DNA of 39,012 nucleotides. Origin: an uncultured Desulfomonile sp. (GTDB lineage: Bacteria; Desulfobacterota; Desulfomonilia; Desulfomonilales; Desulfomonilaceae). Under the pieces are notes generated by a model. It saw only the letters and a list, made by a program, of their open reading frames with translations. It did not search any database and was not told where the DNA came from. The stretch covers positions 1 through 39,012 of the forward strand of contig CAITZA010000052.1 of NCBI GenBank assembly GCA_903896745.1. The letters are read 5' to 3'. Position 1 is the first letter of the stretch, and every line of letters starts with the position of its first letter. Below are positions 32,808 to 39,012 of this stretch, piece after piece. The translations under genes were made by a program, and so were the position numbers.

Positions 32808-33632
32808 ATGACGCTATTTTCGATAGATGAATCAAAATGTAAAAAAGACGGAATATGTGTAGCTGAATGTCCGGCGTGTCTCATAGAAATGAAAACACCG
32901 GACTCAAACCCCACCCCTATCCAGGGAGCCGAAAACCTCTGCATCAAGTGCGGCCATTGTGTCGCCGTTTGTCCGCACGCCGCGCTGACCCTCAATTTCT
33001 TGAGCCCCTCAAACTGCGCTGAAGTCATAAAGAGCGAATTGCCATCTGCCGAACAGGTCGAGCTCCTCATGAAATCAAGGCGCTCCATAAGGACATACAG
33101 GGACAAGCCCGTAGACAGGGCGACCCTCGAAAGACTGATTGAGATAGCGCGACATGCGCCGTCGGGCCACAATTCGCAGCCGGTGAGCTGGCGTGTTTAT
33201 GAAAGTCGTGAAGAACTCCACAGGCTTGTTGGCATAACGGTTGACTGGATGCGCTTCATGGTGAAGAACGCCCCACAGATAGCCGCAATGATGCATTTCG
33301 ATCTTGTGATATCTGCCTGGGAACGTGGTAAGGACAGGATTCTGAGAGGCGCCCCCAACCTGGTGATCGCTCATGCCCCCGCGGATTTGATGCCAGCGCA
33401 GGCCGCCTGCATAATAGCCCTGACATACATGGAGCTCCATGCGGCCTCCCTCGGACTTGGAACATGCTGGGCCGGTTACTTCAACGCGGCCGCTACCATG
33501 TACCAGCCGATGAAGGACGCTCTCGAACTGCCGCCCGGACATCAGAGCTTCGGAGCCCTCATGATGGGATATCCAAAATACCCCTACAAGCGCGTCCCGG
33601 CCCGAAATATACCTGCTGTCTCATGGAAATGA
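32808..33632 (+). CDS. ferredoxin-domain nitroreductase
   Basis: The 274-residue protein fuses two 4Fe-4S ferredoxin motifs (CKKDGICVAECPAC and CIKCGHCVAVCPH, residues 11-56) to an FMN-dependent nitroreductase domain. The latter opens LLMKSRRSIRTYRDKPVDRATLERLIEIARHAPSGHNSQPVSW and has the later GLGTCWAGYF and MMGYPKYPYKRVP. The Fe-S domain suggests that electrons come from ferredoxin or an internal chain rather than directly from NAD(P)H. GGGAG eight bases before the ATG supports the start. It lies 30 bp after the hydrolase gene. Reduction of nitro groups, quinones or C=C bonds is possible. Confidence 0.93.
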   Translation: MTLFSIDESKCKKDGICVAECPACLIEMKTPDSNPTPIQGAENLCIKCGHCVAVCPHAALTLNFLSPSNCAEVIKSELPSAEQVELLMKSRRSIRTYRDKPVDRATLERLIEIARHAPSGHNSQPVSWRVYESREELHRLVGITVDWMRFMVKNAPQIAAMMHFDLVISAWERGKDRILRGAPNLVIAHAPADLMPAQAACIIALTYMELHAASLGLGTCWAGYFNAAATMYQPMKDALELPPGHQSFGALMMGYPKYPYKRVPARNIPAVSWK

Positions 33633-33699
33633 CACTCGGCGCCCATATATCCGGAGGCCGCTCCAATAAATCTTTCGCATTTGAGAAGGTATTCATAAG

Positions 33700-34854
33700 A
33701 TGGATTTTCGATTTCCACCCGCTGACGATACACACCGTATCGATGTAAGCCGACTGGACATGCCGCCGCGGATATTGCTCGGCCCGGGACCGTCGAACTA
33801 TCACCCGCGTGTCAGCCTGGCGCTTGCCATGAACGAAGTCGGTCATCTCGACCCGTCATTCATTGAGCTGATGAATGAAAACCAGGAACTTCTGCGATAT
33901 GTCTGGCAAACCGGTAATCCGTTCACCATACCGGTGAGCGGGACGGGTAGCGCGGCCATGGAGGCGACCGTGGCCAACTGCGTCGAACCCGGTGATGTCG
34001 TCCTCATCGGGTGCAATGGTTATTTCGGAGAGAGGCTCTGCGACATGGCTTCGCGTTACGGCGCGGATGTGCGGCGAATAGAGAGGCCCTGGGGCGAGGT
34101 TTTTGATGACGCTGAAATAGCGGAGGCGCTGGATATTCATAAACCGGCCATCCTCGGCATCATTCACGGCGAAACCTCTACCGGAGCAGCCCAACCCATG
34201 GATGGTATCGGCAAGATATGTCGGGAATTCGACTGCCTGCTGCTCCTTGATACCGTGACGAGTCTCGGCGGCGCGCCGGTATTCCTCGATCGCTGGCATG
34301 TAGACCTGGCTTATAGTGGTAGCCAGAAATGCCTGAGTTGTCCTCCCGGCATATCGCCCCTCACCATAGGACCGAGGGCCTGGGAAAAAATCAACAGGCG
34401 TAAATCCCCTGTCCCGAACTGGTACCTCGATATGACCATGGTCGGCAAATATTGGGGGAAAGAAAGAACATACCATCACACCGCGCCGATAAACATGAAC
34501 TATGCGCTTAGGGAAGCGTTGGCGCTGATTGCCGAGGAGGGCCTTGAGAAGCGCTGGGACAGGCACGCGCAAAACGCATCCGTACTGTGGGACGGCCTCA
34601 GCGACCTCGGTATCGACTGTCTCGTCGAACGGCGGTTTCGACTCCCAAGCCTCACAACTGCCTGCGTGCCCGACGGAATTGATCCCAAAGCCGTATGCTC
34701 TTACCTGCTCGAAAACTATAACATCGAGATAGCAGGCGCATTCGGACCACTCGCAGGTAAAGTTTGGAGAATCGGACTTATGGGCTTTAATAGCAGGCTC
34801 GAAAATGTTACATTACTGCTCGCGGCTTTGAAAGACGCCCTTGAATCAGCCTGA
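33700..34854 (+). CDS. class V PLP-dependent aminotransferase (alanine-glyoxylate/serine-pyruvate type)
   Basis: The 384-residue enzyme has the start ILLGPGPSNYHPRVSLALAMNEVGHLDPSF, substrate-loop SGTGSAAMEATVANC, GETSTGAAQPM, the PLP-stacking region LLLDTVTSLGGAP and the Schiff-base lysine in YSGSQKCLSCPPGISP. The closing region has KVWRIGLMGFNSRLENV with the substrate-carboxylate arginine. These features match alanine:glyoxylate/serine:pyruvate aminotransferases, which move amino groups between small amino and keto acids. GAGAAGG ten bases before the ATG is an acceptable ribosome site. It lies 67 bp after the nitroreductase gene and is probably cotranscribed. Confidence 0.93.
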   Translation: MDFRFPPADDTHRIDVSRLDMPPRILLGPGPSNYHPRVSLALAMNEVGHLDPSFIELMNENQELLRYVWQTGNPFTIPVSGTGSAAMEATVANCVEPGDVVLIGCNGYFGERLCDMASRYGADVRRIERPWGEVFDDAEIAEALDIHKPAILGIIHGETSTGAAQPMDGIGKICREFDCLLLLDTVTSLGGAPVFLDRWHVDLAYSGSQKCLSCPPGISPLTIGPRAWEKINRRKSPVPNWYLDMTMVGKYWGKERTYHHTAPINMNYALREALALIAEEGLEKRWDRHAQNASVLWDGLSDLGIDCLVERRFRLPSLTTACVPDGIDPKAVCSYLLENYNIEIAGAFGPLAGKVWRIGLMGFNSRLENVTLLLAALKDALESA

Positions 34855-34891
34855 AAAAATATGATCGCATCCATCTCCGGTACAAATATCA

Positions 34892-35302
34892 ATGGTTTAT
34901 GCCGTGAATGAGTTTGACTCAAATTACGAGGAGAAAAGAAGTTATCCGCGATTCCGGATGCGGGTCCCCAACGCCCTGAGGGTCATAGCCCCCAATGGGG
35001 ATTGCGTAGCGGACTTGCTCGATGTCAGCATGAGCGGAATCGGCATAGAATATTTCGATATGTTCAATTCCCTTTTCCTGACCCCCGGTGATATTGTTGA
35101 CATCGAGTTTCTTGTCGCCCCCAATGAACTGAATTCCCCGGAAGTCGCCGAACTGCTCAAGTTGAAAATGATAGAACAGAACCCGGTGCTTACGGACTTC
35201 GACTTCGAGGCGGGTATCAAGGAACTCGGTAACCTGAGGTTCACTGCGCGTGTCGCGTGGACGTATCTCAACCGCCTTGGATTTGAATTCATCCCTCGAT
35301 AG
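34892..35302 (+). CDS. PilZ-domain protein
   Basis: This 136-residue protein is a stand-alone PilZ domain, a cyclic-di-GMP receptor. The RxxxR-type motif is in EEKRSYPRFRM near residues 14-23, and the second motif DVSMSGIGIEYF follows about 25 residues later. An acidic, probably disordered insert (LNSPEVAELLKLKMIEQNPVLTDFDFE in outline) splits the barrel before the last strands (RFTARVAWTYLNRLGFEF). It follows the aminotransferase by 37 bp without a strong ribosome site. Its last 14 bp overlap the end of the convergent adenylate cyclase gene. Confidence 0.87.
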   Translation: MVYAVNEFDSNYEEKRSYPRFRMRVPNALRVIAPNGDCVADLLDVSMSGIGIEYFDMFNSLFLTPGDIVDIEFLVAPNELNSPEVAELLKLKMIEQNPVLTDFDFEAGIKELGNLRFTARVAWTYLNRLGFEFIPR

Positions 35303-37241
35303 GATTTGACACCGGCGTTTTCCCCGAGCCGCCCTCCGGCAATCCAGCGGATTTCAACGCCCCCATTATCCGGTTAAGGTCTTCCCGGTTCTTGTACGGC
35401 AGACGCCGCGATATCTCATCCACCGAAAATTTGGGATGACTGATAAGGAAATCGTCAAGCGCGTTCCTGGCCTTTGTAGTTTGCCCCGTGAGGCTTAATG
35501 ACGCTATCAGCCCGATGTTGGCAAAAATGTCCCGCTGGTTGAGTTCCTTCGCCTTTGTGAAATCCGCAAGCGCCTCATTGTACTTTTCGATCCCGATATA
35601 CGCCAGACCGCTCGAATCATAATACCATGACGGCGCCATCGGGTTCAGACGTATCGCCTTCTTTATGCTCTCTATCCCCTCAGAAGGTTTTCCCGTAAAC
35701 GCCAGAATCCTCCCCATGAACGCAAGCGCATCCGCATTGTTCGGATTCACCGCCAGGGTAGCCAGAGCGGTTTCCATCGCCTTGTCATAATCGCGCTTCA
35801 CTACATACACACGGCTAAGTATCAGCTGCGCGGTGTCAGACGTCGGGTTGAGCTCAAGCGCCTGCGTTGCGTAACGCTCGGCCTTTTCCAGATCATCCTT
35901 CCTCGACGAACTCCATCCCGACTGTATGTCCGAAAGATATGTCCTGGCCAGTCCCGCCAGCGCCCTCGAAGATTTTGGATTGGATTCAAGCGCATCCTCA
36001 AAAATTTTACGCGCTCGCTTGTTCGACTCCCTACCCTCTGAAGCCATCACCTGCGACGCCTTCATCACCCTCTCGAAAACATCGGGGTCTATCTCCAGCT
36101 TCCGGTCAGCCTCGATCGATTCCGACGTTTTCACCGCAAGCTTTACCTGAAGGGCGGACGTAATCTTTTTCGTGATGTCGTCTTCCAGATCAAACACATT
36201 CCGGAAATCGGTGTCATATCGTTCCGCCCAAACATGTCCGCCGGTTTTGCTATCAATCAACTGAGCGGTAATGCGTATCCTGTCCTGCGACTTCTTTACG
36301 CTGCCCTCAAGCACATATCGCACTCCAAGCGCCTTTCCCACCTCCGGGATGTTCACCGGCCTGCCCTTGTAAATGAATGTCGAGTTCCTCGCTATAACAA
36401 ATAAATCCGGTATCTTCGCAAGGCTAGTGATTATTTCTTCAGTGATGCCGTCACCGAGGTAGTCCTGCTCCGCGTCACCACTCATGTTCACAAACGGCAA
36501 TACCGCTATGGACGATTGCGGAACCTGTTCCGGGCCTCCCTCAGCAACAGGCCTGACTGCAGGCTCAACTATCGCCGCAGGCTTTGGAGTGCCTCCAGGG
36601 AAGCGCATGACAAAAATGACGGATATGGCCGCAATTATGATCCCGACTATAATTATCGCGACATGCCTGAAAGACCTGCCTTTATCAACCGGCGAAGCCG
36701 ATATGGGCGAGCCCTCCGGTAATACCTTGTAAACCCGCACCGGCTCGGGGATGTTCTTCACGGTGTGCGAACCCATTGCCGCAAAATTAACATCCACCTT
36801 CCCTTTCAACTGGTCATAGGCCTCGCCCGAAACGCATATGCCTCCCGGGTCAGCAAGACCCTCAAGCCTCGCCGCTATGTTCACACCGCTCCCAAACAGT
36901 GAGCCGTCCTGCTCTATGACATCGCCTATGTTTATGCCTATGCGGAATTCAAGACGACGATCCTCAGGTAATTCGAGGTTCTTCTCCCTGAATGTCTTCT
37001 GCAAATCCACCGCGCAATTCGCCGCGTCAACAACGCTTGCAAACTCAAGCAGGAAACCGTCACCCGCCGTGTCCACAACACGACCGCCATACTGCCCCGT
37101 CAGCCTGTATAGCTCCTGCCTGTACGCCGTCAGCGTCCTTACCGTCAACGCCTCGTCTGCGCTCATGAGTCTGCTGTAGCCCTTCACGTCAGCGTGTAAT
37201 ACCGCTGTCAGCTTGCGTTTGACCGTTTCCTGCGCAGACAT
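35289..37241 (-). CDS. class III adenylate/guanylate cyclase with TolB-like and TPR domains
   Basis: The 650-residue protein has a cytoplasmic class III cyclase domain at about 8-170: AVLHADVKGYSRLM with the first metal aspartate, VDTAGDGFLLEF, RIGINIGDVI with the second metal aspartate, and GVNIAARLEGLADPGGICVSG with the transition-state Asn/Arg pair. One membrane helix at about 192-213 (VAIIIVGIIIAAISVIFVM) follows. A TolB/FlgO-like domain spans about 243-370 (SIAVLPFVNMSGDAEQDYLGDGITEEI, YVLEGSVKKSQDRIRITAQLID), and TPR repeats about 400-600 (LNPTSDTAQLILSRVY, VNPNNADALAFMGRI, LNPMAPSWYYDS). The architecture is common in proteobacteria with many cAMP enzymes. Product is predicted as cAMP. 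Confidence 0.92.
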   Translation of the reverse strand: MSAQETVKRKLTAVLHADVKGYSRLMSADEALTVRTLTAYRQELYRLTGQYGGRVVDTAGDGFLLEFASVVDAANCAVDLQKTFREKNLELPEDRRLEFRIGINIGDVIEQDGSLFGSGVNIAARLEGLADPGGICVSGEAYDQLKGKVDVNFAAMGSHTVKNIPEPVRVYKVLPEGSPISASPVDKGRSFRHVAIIIVGIIIAAISVIFVMRFPGGTPKPAAIVEPAVRPVAEGGPEQVPQSSIAVLPFVNMSGDAEQDYLGDGITEEIITSLAKIPDLFVIARNSTFIYKGRPVNIPEVGKALGVRYVLEGSVKKSQDRIRITAQLIDSKTGGHVWAERYDTDFRNVFDLEDDITKKITSALQVKLAVKTSESIEADRKLEIDPDVFERVMKASQVMASEGRESNKRARKIFEDALESNPKSSRALAGLARTYLSDIQSGWSSSRKDDLEKAERYATQALELNPTSDTAQLILSRVYVVKRDYDKAMETALATLAVNPNNADALAFMGRILAFTGKPSEGIESIKKAIRLNPMAPSWYYDSSGLAYIGIEKYNEALADFTKAKELNQRDIFANIGLIASLSLTGQTTKARNALDDFLISHPKFSVDEISRRLPYKNREDLNRIMGALKSAGLPEGGSGKTPVSNPIEG

Positions 37242-37342
37242 TTTCTTACCTCATCCTTTTTGCGGTTATGACCCTATCGGCTCAAAAAGTAATTGACCCG
37301 TAAAATAATTCTATCCTGAAATGCGTTGGAATGGCAATTATT

Positions 37343-37351
37343 TGGTATACT
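37343..37351 (+). promoter_or_regulatory. candidate extended -10 promoter upstream of DUF3124 gene
   Basis: TGGTATACT fits an extended -10 (TGnTATAcT). It lies about 130 bp before the DUF3124 gene start; no clear -35 box is seen. Confidence 0.3.
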
Positions 37352-37414
37352 GGCAAGCAGATGCAAACACGCGGGGTTATGGTATGGACGCTCTCGAAAA
37401 AAACGCGGATTGCA

Positions 37415-37437
37415 GGCATGACTTGGCCTGTCATTCC
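37415..37437. repeat. short inverted repeat upstream of DUF3124 gene
   Basis: GGCATGAC and GTCATTCC pair with one mismatch around a 7-nt loop. The GTCATTCCGG string resembles the GTCATGCCGG string of the repeat at 20142, so both may belong to one family of intergenic repeats. Confidence 0.4.
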
Positions 37438-37482
37438 GGCAAGACTTTTTGAGAAATGCGAGAAAAACAAGGGGTTGGCAAA

Positions 37483-37965
37483 ATGTTATCTTCAGGCTTT
37501 GGCAAAGCGTTGGCTCTATTCCTGGCGGTCGCCGGCTTGGCATTGTTCCATACCGCCTCTTTCGCCTCGGATCCTGTGCGCAAGTCAGCCGGGCATACCG
37601 TCTACGTTCCGGTCTATTCTCATATCTATATCGGAACGCAAGGACAGGAATTCCTGCTCGCTTCCACACTCAGCGTCAGGAATACCAGCGTCACTAAACC
37701 GATTACTCTCGAATCCGTGACATACCATGACACCGCAGGCAAGCTCCTCAAAAAAATGACAGACGCTCCCCTGCGGCTTCAGGCGCTCAACGCCGCCGAA
37801 TACTTCATTAGCGAATCCGACGCAGCCGGAGGGTTCGGCGCCTTCTTCCTCGTAAAATGGTCTGCGGAAGCCAGGGTAAATGAACCCATAATCGAGGTGG
37901 TTAATGTGGGCGCAAGGTCCGGTCAGGGAATATCCTTTATTTCACCAGGCAAGGCGATAGAGTAG
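37483..37965 (+). CDS. secreted DUF3124-family protein
   Basis: From the ATG at 37483 the product has about 160 residues: a signal peptide (MLSSGFGKALALFLAVAGLALFHTASFA in outline) and a DUF3124 domain with VYVPVYSHIYIG, FLLASTLSVRNTS, ITLESVTYHDTAGKLLKKM, LQALNAAEYFISESDAAGGFGAFFLVKW. Function of the family is unknown. An upstream in-frame ATG at 37456 lies before the ribosome site AAGGGG and would spoil the signal peptide, so I prefer the second. The gene ends one base before the stop of the convergent hybrid kinase gene. Confidence 0.85.
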   Translation: MLSSGFGKALALFLAVAGLALFHTASFASDPVRKSAGHTVYVPVYSHIYIGTQGQEFLLASTLSVRNTSVTKPITLESVTYHDTAGKLLKKMTDAPLRLQALNAAEYFISESDAAGGFGAFFLVKWSAEARVNEPIIEVVNVGARSGQGISFISPGKAIE

Positions 37966-39012
37966 TTATCCGGGTATGAGGCCTCTGGCCCGGGCCATCC
38001 GTGATATTTCATTATGCAGGTCATAGAGGGATATCGGTTTGGCGAGGATTTTGTCCACGCCGCTGGAGGGGCCCTCCATCCCCGAATGTATCTGCGAACC
38101 CCATCCTGTCAGCATAAAGAATATCGGCGCGAGCTTACCCTTTCCCCGGGCAATGGCCTTTATGCTCCCTGCCACATCAAAGCCGTTAACCCCATACATC
38201 CCAAGGTCACAAACCACCACATCCACGTCATTGCCTTCATATATTGCAATGCCTTCCTCTCCAGATTCAGCCCTGTATATCCTGCCCGAATACTCGATCA
38301 GGCCGGCCTCCAGTGTATCAAGCACAGCCCCCATGTCATCTATCAGAAGCACATCAAGACCGAGATGTTTCAGCTCGCGTCTCTCAATCACAGACTCAGG
38401 CGCTATCGCCCCAATGAACGGGAAACGTACGGTCATTACGGTTCCCTCATTTTCCCTGCTCTCCACGGAAATATCACCGGAATGTCTGTGAACAATGCCG
38501 TAACATGTCGATAGCCCCATGCCGGTTCCAAGCGAACTCTTGGTAGTCCAGAAAGGCTGAAATATCCGGTCGAGGTTTTCCGGCTTAATGCCCATTCCCG
38601 TATCCTGAACCTGAAAATACACAGACCCATCTTCAATGTATGTCCTGATGTCCAGCCTACCACCGTCCGGCATCGCCTCCACCGCATTCTTTATAAGGTT
38701 CAGCGCCACCTCCATGATCTCGCTCTCCAACCCTATCATGTATGCAAAATCCGTCAGGGTAGCATTCAGCGTTATGGCCCCGCTCCCCTCAGACTCTGCC
38801 TTCCTCCACGGAAGACTCATGTCTATGGCCAGCCTCACCGTCGCTGTAATATCCATCGCACGGCAGTTTCGACGCGAAATATCCGGCTCTGTCCGGCAAA
38901 AGGCCTGTAAACGCTTCAGCGTCTCAGCCCCATACCGGCAGCTTGTCATTATATGATCAAGATACTTGGCTATCTTTGGTTTGTCAGGGGAGGAATCGAG
39001 ACGGATCCACGC
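37966..39012 (-). CDS. hybrid histidine kinase with C-terminal receiver, 5' part outside window
   Basis: The frame is open from the right edge (AWIRLDSSPDKPKIAKYLDHI in the first 21 codons) to the stop at 37966, so the start and sensor part lie outside. The visible part is the second DHp helix (GAETLKRLQAF), a complete ATPase domain (N-box NLIKNAVEAMPDGG, DTGMGI, IFQPFWTTK, GTGMGLSTCYG), and a receiver domain with LLIDDMGAV, phospho-acceptor aspartate in VVCDLGMYGVNG, MLTGWG and lysine in LAKPIS. An internal ATG at 38949 is not the start. Signals and partners are unknown. Confidence 0.9.
   Translation of the reverse strand, partial: AWIRLDSSPDKPKIAKYLDHIMTSCRYGAETLKRLQAFCRTEPDISRRNCRAMDITATVRLAIDMSLPWRKAESEGSGAITLNATLTDFAYMIGLESEIMEVALNLIKNAVEAMPDGGRLDIRTYIEDGSVYFQVQDTGMGIKPENLDRIFQPFWTTKSSLGTGMGLSTCYGIVHRHSGDISVESRENEGTVMTVRFPFIGAIAPESVIERRELKHLGLDVLLIDDMGAVLDTLEAGLIEYSGRIYRAESGEEGIAIYEGNDVDVVVCDLGMYGVNGFDVAGSIKAIARGKGKLAPIFFMLTGWGSQIHSGMEGPSSGVDKILAKPISLYDLHNEISRMARARGLIPG

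Noticed and set aside
33856-34572. Open frame of about 238 codons on the minus strand
   Set aside because: It is antisense to the class V aminotransferase, which has all of its conserved motifs; the frame has no family features.
1-39012. CRISPR arrays, tRNA/rRNA genes, transposases or phage genes
   Set aside because: No regularly spaced repeats, no tRNA-like cloverleaf and no integrase or transposase motif were seen in the window.

Overview
The window looks like chromosomal DNA of an anaerobic deltaproteobacterium (Desulfobacterota, sulfate-reducer or syntroph-like). The evidence is an almost colinear relative of the Desulfovibrio gigas molybdenum aldehyde oxidoreductase Mop, heterodisulfide-reductase-type CCG domains, a C_GCAxxG_C_C protein, a ferredoxin-nitroreductase, and a branched-chain-type ABC transporter operon with an acyl-CoA synthetase. 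No taxon can be fixed from the sequence alone. I see no tRNA, rRNA, CRISPR array, insertion sequence, phage gene or obvious pseudogene.

Region 1 (1-9049, all minus strand) is the most interesting. mop is read first and followed by a rho-independent terminator. Then comes a tightly packed six-gene run: FAD/Fe-S/CCG oxidoreductase, 70-aa zinc-ribbon-like redox protein, SAM methyltransferase, C_GCAxxG_C_C protein, MJ0619/Tes-like radical SAM enzyme, and a PaaK-like AMP-dependent ligase cut by the window edge. Most junctions are GTGA, ATGA or TAATG overlaps. Gene content and order match what I recall of the D. vulgaris DVU_1559 to DVU_1553 cluster, whose biochemical function I do not know to be established. 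Odd points are a flavoprotein lacking the NAD(P)H-binding subdomain and a ligase with a degenerate P-loop.

Region 2 (9050-16518) holds a 580-bp gene-free stretch upstream of mop, a small lipoprotein, a TauE/SafE-type anion exporter with a small membrane partner, and a five-gene phosphorelay (sensor kinase, receiver, degenerate kinase resembling a Spo0B/ChpT-type phosphotransferase, two more receivers). Three related palindromes lie between the sensor kinase and the divergent glycosyltransferases.

Region 3 (16519-20109, plus strand) has three glycosyltransferases (one MurG-like, two GT4) that probably build a cell-surface glycan.

Region 4 (20290-29870) is a livMH-x-KGF-fadD operon on the minus strand. 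It probably imports an organic acid or amino acid and couples this to CoA activation, and a small secreted protein gene is inserted between livH and livK. A SYLF-domain protein and a second, divergent LivK-type binding protein follow.

Region 5 (29970-39012) carries housekeeping and signalling genes: a Bcp peroxiredoxin coupled to a CNNM/CorC-type CBS membrane protein; a metallo-beta-lactamase-fold hydrolase, ferredoxin-nitroreductase and class V aminotransferase in one direction; a PilZ protein whose 3' end overlaps a convergent class III adenylate cyclase with TolB-like and TPR domains; a DUF3124 protein; and a partial hybrid histidine kinase running off the right edge.
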